Shown here: piece after piece, positions 32,352-44,413 of the stretch
Layout of the letters: each line of letters starts with the position of its first letter
Numbering within the stretch: the first letter of the stretch is position 1
Source of the DNA: Megalobrama amblycephala
Taxonomy: Eukaryota > Chordata > Actinopteri > Cypriniformes > Xenocyprididae
NCBI RefSeq assembly: GCF_018812025.1
Contig: NC_063052.1
Span: 24,853,726-24,917,725 of the forward strand
DNA length: 64,000 nt
Direction: 5' to 3'
Position numbers and translations under genes: made by a program
The notes under the pieces: model-generated
Seen by the model: only the letters and a program-made list of their open reading frames with translations
Databases searched by the model: none
What the model was told of the DNA's origin: nothing

Positions 32352-32505
32352 AAAGGGTTAGTTCACCCATTAATTACTCACCCTCATGTCGTTCCAAACC
32401 CGTTCATCTTCAGAACACAAATGAAGAACTTTTTGATGAAATCTGAGAGCTTTCTGTCAATCTATAGATAGCTAGGCAACTACCACTTTGACACTTCAAA
32501 AAGTT
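32352..32505. repeat. Angel-like left-arm fragment
   Basis: Begins AAGGGTTAGTTCACCC and continues TTACTCACCCTCATGTCGTT, AACCCGTTCATCTTCAGAAC. No right arm follows. Confidence 0.7.
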
Positions 32506-32979
32506 TATAAAGAGATGAAACACATCATCAGATTCGCATTGTCTGACGGAAGATGCACAGGGATGCCCGAAGCTTGGCAATGTGATGCAGCATCTCATTC
32601 CTTTCTCTTCTAATATAGAGATGTTAGGAAAGGCCATGAAGTTTCTGTGCTCCATTGGAATCATTCTAGATCTCTTAGAGCAGAGCTACCAGAAAATAGG
32701 CATAGCTTAGGCTAAGTATATGACCCATATCTAGCAGTTTCCAACCGAAGATTGGGGCAATGAGCAGGAGCATAACCTTACTTAATATCCAGACCTGAAG
32801 GAGAGAGTATAACGACTCTAGTTTAGTCATCTTAAATGTGTCCAGGTCTACATCTAAAAATATTCTATCAGGGAGTCAAACAGCAGGCTACTCAGGCTGA
32901 ATAAAGCAACCTTAGCTTAATTTGTTTCTCAGGGTAAGGTGTGGGCCCAACTGCCCCAGTCCTAAAATAATAGCAACAA

Positions 32980-34640
32980 GTGCCAGGCTCATCCTTATTC
33001 GAGCCATCCCCTAATTTTATCTCCTCTATAAACAACCTCTTGGAGAAGAAAGGAAGGAGAAGAAGAAGAAGAAAAGAATTAAAAAGGGGGATGCGAGAGC
33101 TCAATCACTCTCCTCTTTTTTTCACCATACACACAGCCCTCAGATCTGTATGCGGTTTCCTCCTATTATGGCGCCTCCGCTCCCCACTTCTTGGAGGGGG
33201 AGTTCGGGCAGCCACACACGTCTTCTGCTTTTCTCTCCAGGAATTTATTCCTGGTGGAGGTGCAGACGATTTAGTAGAAGCCTGAACTCGGCGAGGGATA
33301 AACTTCCCATAGGTGTCTGACTGCTTTCTCATCTCTCTAAACCTGTCCACCACTGTCTCAACAGCAGTGCCAAAAAAGTTCAGAGGGTGAGACGGAGGCA
33401 TCTAGAAGGACAGCTCTGTAACACTCCTTGATGCCTGACACAGTTCAGAGACCCCCACAGGGATAAACCCTCCCCTTGATCCAGGTCTTTGATCAGGTCT
33501 GCTGGTACACTTGCAGTATTCCCATGGTGTGCAAAGCTCTGCCAGTTTGACTGACCGCTACATATGATCTGCCCACCAACCTCAATTTTGCCTGACATGG
33601 TTTCAGGGGCAAAAATGTAATTTGCTAAATTTCTTTCCATCCGAGGCATCCTCCCATAACCCTGTGCGCCCAGCCTCTCTACACTTGAATAACTCGAAGT
33701 TGAATGAGCCACATGAGTAGAGTATGGATGTTTCCATGAACCTGACACCTCAGTGTGCTGGTGTGGTAGAAATGGAAGGCTCACCGGAGCTATACACTTA
33801 TGTCTCCGCAGATATTGTTTGTCTAAGTGACTGTCTGCGGTCTCTCGTTTCTAGCTGGACCAGTTGAGGCTTAGTCGGGCTGTGGCATGAGTCATAAGCT
33901 CCACTAGCACATCATATTCAGCACTTTGCTGCATGGAGAAGGAAACAGATCTTTTAAAAATATCTGTCTCTACTTACACGTCTATATGGTCAGAGTCATA
34001 GGCAAACAATGAGTCCTCATTTCCCGCAGAAGAATCCGCTAAGCAGGCTTCTGCTTCTGGCATAAGGATAATGGAGCTAGCAGGAAAGGTGAGAGAAACT
34101 CCCCCATGCTCCTCTATCAACTCCATTTGAGATTCTCATGACCACAGCCTGCGCGCTGCCTCTGCAAATGCATGGCTAGAGCCGAGGTGCTCAGTGGCTT
34201 GACTCTCTTCACTCGTGAAGGGAGCCAGCTGGGAGCAGAGCTTTCTCATTGAGAAATCATTGCAATGAATGCAACCAGCCACATTGAAGGTTGAACGTGC
34301 GTGCTTCACTCCAAGACAGATAATGCACAGCTTGTGACCAGGGCTTGGAGGGACACTGTTTGAACTGTCTGCTCCCCATTATTCTTTTTACTTTCCCTCC
34401 TTTCTTTGTTAAACACTGCTATCTTCACACAGCACACAAACAAGCGGCTTCCTGAAGACAAAGAAGCTGATAATGTGTTCTCAGGCACCCTTCTTATATC
34501 CTGGGGCGCACCTTGCAATGTCACCACACTGCGTCGGCCATGAATGGCATGTTGTTACACATGCCTCAGACACCAGGTTCCACAGGGGTGCATCCCCATT
34601 GCGTCAGTCGACGCAGGGTTGAATTCCCTTGAATGGGAAC
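32980..34640 (-). pseudogene. DIRS-like retrotransposon gag remnant, antisense in the last kcnh8 intron
   Basis: Read on the minus strand from about 34340 downwards, fragments appear in order: HKLCIICLGVKHARSTFNVA and GCIHCND (a Cys/His region), RKLCSQLAPFTSEES, then LSLNWSS, LPFLPHQHTEVSGSWKHPYS, RLGAQGYGRMPRMERNLANY, and last PLNFFGTAVETVVDRFREMR. These match the gag-like ORF of fish DIRS tyrosine-recombinase retrotransposons as I know it. Stops (for example after DHIDV and LNWSS) and frameshifts break it. The GC-containing part near 34590-34640 (GCGTCAGTCGACGCAGGG) may be the 5' terminal region. No reverse transcriptase or recombinase part is present. Confidence 0.65.
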
Positions 34641-34929
34641 TACTCCATGGGGGAAAACGCAGTCCAAAGCAGGCGGAGGGCAAACTGTCTGGGCTGGAGG
34701 ATCTGGGACTGAACAAACCAACTGGAAAAGACACCTCACAGGAAGCAACAACATAGGAAAACAATCCATAATGAACTGGCACAAGACAGAGAACAAAGGG
34801 AGAATAAATATCGAAGGAAATCAGAAGTGTAATAAGGGAGAGAAGGTGGGGAACATGAACCAACAATTGGGTAACAAGAGGACAGGGCCAAATCTAAAGA
34901 CTGATGGAAAAGCACATACAAACATGGCA
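34641..34929. other. Unassigned intronic DNA
   Basis: Purine-rich, with overlapping open frames on both strands but no recognisable domain. It may belong to the flanking repeats. Confidence 0.35.
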
Positions 34930-35297
34930 CAGGATCCTGACACTGTATGTCTGTATGAGAATGCGGCTTTGGGGTTATCTGGGCCATGCACTCTTATGTC
35001 TTTGTTTGAGTGTTCAGGCCGTGGTGTCTGGATCCTGACACACTTTAGTTGTGGTCTTTTGTTTGTGTGAGCACAGGGCAAACAAACATAAACAAAGCCA
35101 TGTGCTCACACAAACACAAGACAAAAATGCATGAAGCACCAATACCGATATAAACCAAAACTGGACCAAAGTATCAGGATCCAGACACCACGTCATGAAC
35201 ACTCAAACAAAGGCATAAGAGCGCATGGCCCAGAGAACAGCCCCAAAGTCCCACGTTTAAACAGATGCAAGACAAACACATGAGTGTCAGGATCCTG
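34930..35297. repeat. Fold-back repeat with CAGGATCCTGACACT ends
   Basis: The left terminus, CAGGATCCTGACACT (34930-34944), is the exact inverse of AGTGTCAGGATCCTG (35283-35297). Inside, GTGTTCAGG...GGTGTCTGGATCCTG (about 35011-35040) is inverted as CAGGATCCAGACACC...GAACACTC (about 35173-35204), and GTGTGAGCACAGGGC pairs with GCCATGTGCTCACAC. It is a nested palindrome of unknown family. Confidence 0.7.
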
Positions 35298-35299
35298 TT

Positions 35300-35484
35300 A
35301 CCAAAATAAAAATAGGACCAATCAAGGTGACAAGACCTTGAAAATTACAGTAATTACTGTATTGATGATGAGAAACAATAATCAAATCATGTGCTCTACC
35401 TTACATATGGCAACATCAGTGCTTATCTTAAAGGTTAATAACTGCTTACCCATATAAAATAGTTGTAATTGTCAATTATACTCA
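35300..35484. other. Unassigned intronic DNA
   Basis: Short AT-rich stretch between two palindromic elements. No repeat family or exon is recognised. Confidence 0.4.
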
Positions 35485-35488
35485 TTAA

Positions 35489-36338
35489 AGGGATAGTTCA
35501 CTCAAAAATGGAAATTACCCCATGATTTACTCACCCTCAAGCCATTCTAGATGTATATGACTTTCTTCTTTCAGACGAATACGATCAGAGTTATATTAAA
35601 TAAGGTCCTGGCTCTCCTAAGCTTTATAATGGCAGTAAATAGAGGATGAGATTTTGAAGCATTTTGAACCAATCTGCATTTGTGTAAGAAAAATCTGTAT
35701 TTAAATCTTTAAAACATAAATAACTGGCTTCCAGCGAACGGTCGTACGCATGTCGACTTACACCAAAAGAGTAACCCCTTACACAATGTAGGAGTAGTGA
35801 AAGTTTTGACGCCTCTCGATGTTCAAACAAATAGGGCTGTGCAACAAACTCCAGCTCCTCTTCTCTTATATCGAAATCCTCTGATATTTCTCTAAAAAAA
35901 AATAATGTTTTAGACTTCTAATTCGTGACCTGTGTTTTGTTTTGGTATCCTTTGTGCTTCTGCATGCGTCAGCTCATGTGTCAGGTCAAAGATCACTCTT
36001 TTGCCGTAAATCTATGCATGCGGCCGTCTGTCGGTAGCTAATTATTTTAGTTTTTAAAGTTTTAAATATGGATATTTTTCTTACACAAATGCATCGCTTC
36101 ACTTTAGAAGGCCTTTATTAACCCCCGGAGCTGTGTGGTTATCTTTTATGATGGATGGTTCCACTTTTTTGGGCTTCAAAATCTCATCCTTTATTTACTG
36201 CCATTATTAGGAGAGCCAGGACATTATTTGATGTAACTCTGATTGTATTAGTCTATAGAAAGAAAGTCATATACACCTAGGATGGATCGAGGGTGAGTAA
36301 ATCCTGGGGTAATTTTCATCTTTGTGTGAACTATCCCT
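35489..36338. mobile_element. Angel-like palindromic element, 850 bp
   Basis: TTAA (35485-35488) precedes AGGGATAGTTCACTC. The right end, GTGTGAACTATCCCT, has a mutated TTAA (CGAA). The arms pair over GGTCCTGGCTCTCCTAA / AGGAGAGCCAGGAC and AAGCGAT / ATCGCTT regions. A related half copy is at 50062-50357. Confidence 0.8.
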
Positions 36339-36553
36339 CGAAAGATCTCATTTACCCATCTATAGACCCTCCCCTCAAAGAAATAAGGACAGAAGTAGTT
36401 GAAAGTGGACAAAAGAGACGGATTAAAATACCAGGTGTAAACAGAAATGTGTCTCCCTCGTCTACTTGTGATTCGATCGACCAAACTCATCTTAATACCA
36501 GGTGTAAACAGGCCCTAAAGGTCCAATGTGTCACCTGTTTATATGTGTTACAG

Positions 36554-37060
36554 GTGAGCTCTCTCGGACGGGAGGTGGCTGAGCTGGGACGAGTCATGCG
36601 GAGTCTTGCCTTTCTCATCGAATCTATGATGGCCTCTCCTCAAACACCAGGTGTCTGTACATCCGCATTTACCTCGGGACATCCCTCTCCTCCTATCCCC
36701 TTCCAGGGCGAAGGTTCTTCCTGGGCCAGCCCGCCTTTTCCTTCACCGATGCACCCTGGAATACGTCAGGGAGGACTTGTATCCCTTCCACTCAGGCCAC
36801 AAGAACTGCAGCTGGTCTGCCCCACCACGTCTCACAGTTCATTTCCCGTCACACTTTCCACATCCCCCCATACGGACAGATTCAAAGAGCCTTTACTGGC
36901 CCTTTCTTCACACAGCGCAGTTGCTCGGACCCGCTCGCAGAGCCTGGAGACGCCTCTTCCACAACATCATCAACACATCTCACATGCCCCTGGAACTTTA
37001 CCCAGAGCTGGACAGCCATTGCTGGGAGAAGGGGAGGATCTCAGGTCCCTGGGTTTGTAG
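36554..37060 (+). CDS. kcnh8: kcnh8 last coding exon: C-terminal helix and Ser/Pro/His-rich tail
   Basis: Begins VSSLGREVAELGRVMRSLAF, completing the helix started in the previous exon. A 168-residue tail rich in Ser, Pro, His and Thr follows, ending GEGEDLRSLGL with TAG at 37058-37060. The acceptor is ATGTGTTACAG|GTG in phase 0. The frame is open from the acceptor to the stop. The helix is family-like, but the tail has no clear match to the mammalian Kv12.1 tail and is shorter and more Pro-rich than I recall. Total coding length in the window is 675 codons. Confidence 0.82.
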   Translation: MSSLGREVAELGRVMRSLAFLIESMMASPQTPGVCTSAFTSGHPSPPIPFQGEGSSWASPPFPSPMHPGIRQGGLVSLPLRPQELQLVCPTTSHSSFPVTLSTSPHTDRFKEPLLALSSHSAVARTRSQSLETPLPQHHQHISHAPGTLPRAGQPLLGEGEDLRSLGL

Positions 37061-37276
37061 CAATCAACCTTTAAAATGGACAAGTTCCACTGGAATCTGC
37101 GTGTTAACCTGGACTCAGGACTGAACTGATAAGATAAGTGGTACACGCACTGCCAAAGCCATGGAGCAATGGTTCCTTCGAAGATATACGTGTTTACCAT
37201 TTCAGTTTTTAAGATAATCTCTCTAACGGCATGTCTTTCAATGCTAGAAACTAAAGGGATATCTCTAATCAGGAAA

Positions 37277-37301
37277 TCTACACTAAACAATTTAGTGTAG
37301 A
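37277..37301 (+). promoter_or_regulatory. 11-bp perfect stem-loop in the putative 3' UTR
   Basis: TCTACACTAAA and TTTAGTGTAGA are perfect inverted repeats around a 3-nt CAA loop. Confidence 0.6.
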
Positions 37302-37614
37302 AACAATTTTCACTATATAATTGCTATTACATTTCACAATTAATTTCAAAGAAGCAGCAAGTAACACATTATGAAGTGTAAAACACTTCAATAGTCTTTG
37401 TTTTATTTACAACTTTGAAAAATCATTTACAGCTTATTTGGAGTTACAACAGCAGACAGTTTACTAGGATCTAACCTACCTGCTAAAACAAATGGTTTGT
37501 GATTAAGATTCAACCCATATTTCACATTCACTGCATTCATTATATGTCCAAATACTGTTAATATTAAGAAAAACAGCTCAAAATTTTACTAAACTTTTAG
37601 TTTATCCCCCACAA

Positions 37615-37620
37615 AATAAA
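37615..37620 (+). terminator. kcnh8: Candidate polyadenylation signal for kcnh8
   Basis: AATAAA about 555 nt after the stop codon, followed by T-rich sequence (TTCTATGTAATGAAATGTTC). It is the first canonical signal downstream. Confidence 0.45.
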
Positions 37621-37640
37621 CTTCTATGTAATGAAATGTT

Positions 37641-38639
37641 CTAGATTTATTACAAGTTGCGCTTGATCACCATCTGTGACATGCTGTCGATTATCACCGA
37701 TTATAATGCATTTCCAATGGCAGTCTATGAATAATACAAAAATATACACCTAACCTATGGAAGTCCCACCAGTAAAAGGACAATTTACAGCTCAAATAAA
37801 TTTTAGTCATTTTTAGTAAGAATTTTCTGGAACCTAAAATCTTATAAAAGAAATCTTGCAGGTAGACTGGTATGCTAATGCTGCTGGATGCTATCTGTCT
37901 AGTTAAGTAAAAAGAGAAACCTCCCATTTTCAGAATTTATATTAGAAAATCAGCTCTTTAATCAGATATAATGTATGCTTAGAAGCATGAGTTCTACTAA
38001 TCAAGGTTCTTAGTGCTTGATAAATGACTTTATCCTCTAATTTAGTCAGATTAGCCATGTATGGTGTAAAAATAAAATGAACCTGCTTGTTTTAAAATGC
38101 TATGTATAACAAATTAACTAGTTGATGGGTTGTCTGAACAACTAGTCAGTCTTAAGGAAGCATTGCATAATTAATAATAGTCATGTCACGTCCATTGGAG
38201 ACTAATCTGACTTGCACAAAACTACCATAGTCTTCACATAAAAAGGAGATGGATTACGCATAATAACGGGAACATTGCTCACAGTGGGCGATCTTAAGTT
38301 TGACAGTAATTGTTTTGGAATTTATTGTTGAAGGTGGTGAATTCGTTACAGAAGTGGTGCTTTGATGGCTGTAGCGACAAAGCTTTAAAGAGGATGAATT
38401 TAGAGACAAAACTTCTTGGAGAGTGTTTTAAAGTGCTGGCTGTATACAGGTTACTGTTAGACATTTAGCATGCTAAATCACAGCACAATGACAACAGGCT
38501 CAAAGCCTCCGAGTTGTTGCATCCCCTTTCAAGCGCCATGCTAAAGACAGAAACTGTTAACACTTTACAGTAAGGTTTGTTAAAATTAGTTCATGCATTT
38601 GGTATTATGAACTAACAATGAACAACTATTTTTACAACA
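37641..38639. other. Unique intergenic (or distal UTR) DNA
   Basis: AT-rich, no transposon ends and no coding frame of note. Two further AATAAA signals are in it. Confidence 0.45.
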
Positions 38640-39551
<912 letters not shown>

Positions 39552-39592
39552 AAAAAAAAAAACATATTAGGCAGCAACAATGTTATTATTAA

Positions 39593-40288
39593 AGGGTTAG
39601 TTCACCCAAAAAATGAAAATTCTGTCATTAATTACTCACCCTCATGTCGTTCCACACCCGTAAGACCTTCGTTCATCTTCGGAGCCAAAAAAACAAAATA
39701 ACAACTTTATTCAACAATATCTAGTGATGGGCAATTTCTAAATACTCCTTCATGAAGCTTCGAAGCTTTACGAATCTTATGTTTCGAATCAGTGGTTCGG
39801 AGAGCGTATCAAACTGCCAAAGTTATGTGATTTCAGTAAACGAGGCTTCGTTACGTCACAAGCGTTTCGAAATTTCAGTGGTTCACCACTGGGGGGCGTG
39901 ACTTTGGCAGTTTGATACACGCTCTGAACCACTGATTCGAAACAAAAGATTCGAAAAGCTTTGAAGCTTCATGAAGCAGTGTTTTGAAATGGCCTAGATA
40001 TTGTTGAATAAAGTAATTGTTTTTTTTTTTTTGGTTCACAAAAAGTATTCTCGTCGCTTCATAACCTTAAGGTTGAACCACTGTAGTCACATGAACTGTT
40101 TTACATATGTCTTTAGTAGCTTTCTGGCCATCTGAAAGTGATGATTATCTTGCTGGCAATGGAAGCCTCACTGAGTCATCGGATTTTATCAAAAATATCT
40201 TAATTTGTGTTCCGAAGATGAACTAAGGTCTTACGGGTGGAACGACATGATTAATGACAGAATTTTAATTTTTGGGTAAACTAACCCT
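39593..40288. mobile_element. Angel-like palindromic element, complete copy
   Basis: TTAA (39589-39592) precedes AGGGTTAGTTCACCC. The right end, GGGTAAACTAACCCT, is followed by TTAA (40289-40292). The central arms carry GAAGCTTCGAAGCTTTACGA and inverses. It is the best-preserved full-length copy of this family here. Confidence 0.88.
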
Positions 40289-40292
40289 TTAA

Positions 40293-41725
40293 CTAAAATG
40301 TAAAACTAGTTTTCATTAATTGAAATGAAGCTGAAATCAAAACCATATTAGATATAAATTAGAAATAAAAATTTAAACTTAAAATTAGAAATGCTGCCTC
40401 AACTAACTGAAATAAAATAATTTAAAATTGAAGTACTAAAATTACTAAAACTAAATAAAAATAAGAAAGTGACAAAATATTAATGAGTAATAAAACACTA
40501 TATAAATTGTCTAAAATAACATGGGCTGGCAGATTACTGTCATTCACATGTGTTTTGGCATTTTTGCCTTAATTAAAATAGGCCAGTATAGATAATCGAC
40601 AAGAAGTGAAGTGGTAGAGAGAGGGGGACAGGATCGGGAAAGGTCCAAGAGCCAGGACTCGAACTCGGGTTGCCTGAGGCTATCGGCTCCGACACAGAAC
40701 GCAGATGCGAAATGCAAGCGCAATTATAAAACACATCCATCTAGCACGCTTAAGTATAAAAACAATGCAAAAGTAGTGCACTGTAACGTAAAAACACATT
40801 CTTTGCGAACAGAACTGCACTGCCGCATCACATTAGTTGCTCATTTGCATAAAGTAGGCAAGCTCTTGCTGCTCATGTGACCAGAAATGAATGTCTTCAG
40901 GTTGCTTCAGATCTCTTGCAGTGTGAACATCTCTTAAACCTTCACCAACAGTGTCATTATCAACTTGATCAAGACAGATTGATTGTTTGCTTTACATTTA
41001 AACTCACATGGACCACGAATGCTCGTTTTAAAGCATCTTTCTGAAGGTTTCCGGGATATCCCTTTAGCTTCTTTCTATTTGTTGTTTTTAATTGCATGAC
41101 TTCTGAAGAGGGTGGAGAGTATACCCTTACAGTAGGTTGTAGAGATGCCATGTAGGGTTGTGCAGTAGACACCATAGAAGCATGAAGGTCATCTTGACAC
41201 ACACTGTCTCTCTTTTCTCCTCTGCTTGGCCCTCAGGGCAGGAGGGAGGAACAGCAGGGACAAGTCTTAAACACAATGTGCGTACGCTGTATGCGAGTGC
41301 ATGTTCTTGACTGTGCGTGCAAGTGCGTTTGCGGGGGAAGCGGGGTTATAATACTGTAGCCAAATACTAAAGGGGTATTTGTGGCAGAGGTTTCTAAAGG
41401 GATGGGATCTGGAGCATGAAGGATGGGGGTGGGGTGGTCCAAAGATGGAGTTTATTATTAGTAGAAGTTGAATTGACATGGGGAAGGGGGGTTTCTGTTT
41501 GCTTGCTCTTTAGGACTGGTCTTGGGGGATTGCTTGCCGGTGGCAAAGTGGCCCCTGCTGTCAATCGTCTCTCCCTGGCACAGATGTGGTCTGTCTGCTT
41601 TGCCTGTCTTCCTCTCTTTCTGTCTTTCTCTGCTCACTTTCCTCCCATTTCACAGTCTTAATCTGGGAACATATTGCAAACCTCCTACTCCTGTTTACAC
41701 CATTGACCTTACTTAGTCATTCATT
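40293..41725. other. Unique intergenic DNA
   Basis: A low-complexity ACTAAAAT-rich part lies at 40295-40500. The rest is mixed. 41225-41680 is less AT-rich, with overlapping frames of no known domain. No exon with splice signals and family likeness is seen. Confidence 0.4.
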
Positions 41726-41729
41726 TTAA

Positions 41730-41950
41730 AGGGATAGTTCACCCAGATATGAATATTGTGTCATCATCTACTCACCCTCATGTCCTTCTAAACCTGTATG
41801 ACTTTCTTTCTTTGGCGGAACACTCAAAAACAAAACAAAAAACAAACAAAAAAGTACATTTAAGATATTATTTTTCATACATTGAAAACATACTCTCAAG
41901 CTTCAAAAGACTTTTTCCAAGCTGTCCTAAAAAAGTCGTTATGTACTAAC
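41730..41950. repeat. Angel-like left arm
   Basis: TTAA (41726-41729), then AGGGATAGTTCACCC, CTACTCACCCTCATGTCCTT and GTATGACTTTCTTTCTTTGG. The right arm is missing. Confidence 0.7.
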
Positions 41951-41959
41951 AATCTTCTT

Positions 41960-42370
41960 TTCCACTGAATATTACAATTTTATTTTTAATTAGTCTTTTC
42001 AATTTAGTTTAGTTTTTATTAGTTTCCCATTACTTTTTTAGTTTTTCTAGTTTCTGTTTGTTTGTTTGTTTATATTTATTATTTGTGGATATTTTTTTGG
42101 AGTCATAAAATGTAAATGTAAAATACAAATGTATTTTAGTTTAGTTTTCAATAGATTTCACTCAATTGTTGTACATTTTGGATCAGTTTTCATTTTTCTA
42201 GTTTAAGTTCATTTATTTATTTATGTGTTTATTTATTTATGTATTATACATTTGAGAATTTTTGTTTTATTTGTTATTTTAGTTAGCTTTGGAGTCATGA
42301 AAATGTGTTGGTTATGTTAGTTTTTATTTTTATTGCAGTTAATGTTGTGTTAATTATAATTTTGGTTGAG
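41960..42370. repeat. Low-complexity TTAGTTTTTATTAGTTT repeat
   Basis: Diverged tandem-like TTTAGTTT and TTTATTTA units. A related sequence in opposite orientation lies near 40300-40500. No function is apparent. Confidence 0.5.
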
Positions 42371-42375
42371 GTTAA

Positions 42376-43391
42376 AGGTGACCTATTATGCCCCTTTTGA
42401 CAAGACGTAATATAAGTTTCTGGTGTCCCCAGAATGTGTCTGTGAAGTTTCAGCTCAAAATACCCCACAGATCATTTATTATGTCAAATTTGCCCCGATT
42501 TGGGTGTGAGCAAAATTAGCCGTTTTTGTGGGTGGGTTGCTTTAAATGCAAATGAGCCCCCAAACTCGCTCGTCATTCCAATACACTGAGGCATACGTAA
42601 TACAGTAGTTCACACAGCAAATATAACTCGCAAAATGGATCGTTACAAACTGTTCTTGATGCAGCATATAACATGGGTATGGCGTGTGTTTTGTGGATGT
42701 TTGCTAAAATTCGATTCTGAATGATTTTGTTAGCGTGATGCACGGCTAACGTGGCTAAAGCCACACACTGTTAGAGAGATTCAATAAGAATGAAGATGCG
42801 TTTATGAATTATACAGGCTACATGCGTTTTTGGGTTAAAAATGAAAATTACAACATGGCTCTGGTCTCCGTGAATACAGTAAGAAACAATGGTAACTTTA
42901 GCCACATTTAACAGTACATTAGCAACGTGCTAACGAAACACTCATATGTTTACTATTATAGCCGTTAACAGATCAGTGATGATGTTTACATAGCTGAGAC
43001 ATATCACAAGCTCAGGGACGGTCGTTCTTGAGTGCTGCTGTCCTGCAGACTTTTGCTCTGACACAACTCACCTTCCTTCACGTAGCTTTAGTAATCCTGA
43101 AGACATTCAAGTGTGTTTGATCAGGGTTGTAGCTAAACTGCGGGACAGCTCCTGCAGTGGGTGGAAACCTACAGATTCAGGAGGCGGTAATATTATAATA
43201 AGATCCCCTTCCTACGTCACAAGGGTAGCGAAATCAGTATGGCTCGATTTCTCACATTCTTGTAGAGAAAGGCTAACCAAAACAAAGTTACTGGGTTGCC
43301 CTTTTTCACATTTTCTGTGCTGGTAGATGCACCAGAAACCCGATTATAGCACTTAAACATGGAAAAGTCAGATTTTCATGATATGATCCCT
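42376..43391. mobile_element. TTAA-type element, TATTATGC family
   Basis: TTAA (42372-42375) precedes AGGTGACCTATTATGC. The right end, GATATGATCCCT, is followed by TTAA (43392-43395). The subterminal GTCCCCAGAATGTGTCTGTG, AAGTTTCAGCTCAAAATACC is shared with other TTAA families. The interior at about 42600-42850 is the inverted counterpart of the GGTGCCAT family's interior (CATTCAGAATC region). Confidence 0.8.
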
Positions 43392-43479
43392 TTAATGCCA
43401 GCAGATGGTCAAGTTTCTCTTAACCAAAACATGATAGGCCAATTCTAAACATACTAGCAAATGAAATTTAAGAATAAAA

Positions 43480-43585
43480 GTAAAGCGTTTCAAAAATATG
43501 CGTTTTGAGTGAGAAAGAAAGTCTACATAATTTGGAACAACGTGGGGAGCGAATAGATATTTTTATTTTGTGGTGAACTGTCCAT
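43480..43585. repeat. Angel-like right-arm remnant
   Basis: GAGTGAGAAAGAAAGTCTAC ... TGTGGTGAACTGTCCA before TTAA (43586-43589). Confidence 0.5.
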
Positions 43586-43589
43586 TTAA

Positions 43590-44409
43590 CTGTTCGACTC
43601 TCATTCTATGTGCATTCTGTATGTTTTATACTGTCTCTTTTAGTCTGTTATTGGAAAACTGCATGTCAGACTTTAAAGGGTGACTGATATAGCCAATACC
43701 GTATTTATTCTACTTGACGTTTCAGGACCTTTTTAAAAGTGTTTATTATATAATATGTCATCTGAACCGGCCCCCAAAAGTCTTCATCACTGCCTTGAGT
43801 CAGCTTGATATTTCCTCCCACAATTCTAGACAGACTGTGTCTTCTTGCCCCTTTCTTACAGGGCTCCTCCTCTCCATCAGTCCGACAGTCACAGGAAGGC
43901 GAAATGCCAAGCTTGAGCATAGGGGTTTACATTTTTATATTTCCATGAATGTATCTCAACTAAAGGTGTATTTTTATACCTCTAAAAACAGAGGAAAGCT
44001 TCTAGAATCGTGAAAAGACTGCTGGGAACGGATGCAATATGTTTGGCTACTGGAGGAATTGTGGGAATCATATTCCAATGCAACAATGAATCTCGATACA
44101 GTTATCTCACTGTCTTGATGGCTTTGTGAAACTCTCCTCTCTCTAATACTACTGGGAATGTAATCATGTTATTTAAATTCTTTTGTTTTGATATTATTAG
44201 AGAAAAACCTGTAATGCAAATAAATGACTACAGCTATTGGATTAACGCAGATGTATTGTGCATGTTTCCTACTCTTGTTCTGCCACAAATGTATATCATC
44301 AGAGAGGCTGACATCAAGTTAAAATCAGTGCCTCATTTTTCAAATGTAATGTTGAACATATGTTAATAAGCTAATACAAAACCTAATATTGAATAGTCCG
44401 GAATAATGT
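43590..44409. other. Unique intergenic DNA
   Basis: No transposon ends were recognised. The frames are short and lack domains. Some sequence (43760-43900) is mixed in composition. Confidence 0.4.
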
Positions 44410-44413
44410 TTAA

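Larger units (their letters stand above)
37061..37640 (+). other. kcnh8: Probable kcnh8 3' UTR
   Basis: No repeat is seen for 560 bp after the stop. A strong small hairpin lies at 37277-37301, and the first AATAAA is at 37615-37620. Later AATAAA sites at 37795-37800 and 38071-38076 could be used instead, giving a longer UTR. Confidence 0.5.

Noticed and set aside
34633..35070. 145-codon open frame on the plus strand
   Set aside because: It has no domain, runs into a palindromic repeat, and overlaps equally long frames on the other strand.
36651..37124. Alternative long frame overlapping the last kcnh8 exon
   Set aside because: It is out of phase with the exon acceptor and the preceding exons, and it has no family likeness. 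It is a shadow of the Pro/Ser-rich coding sequence.
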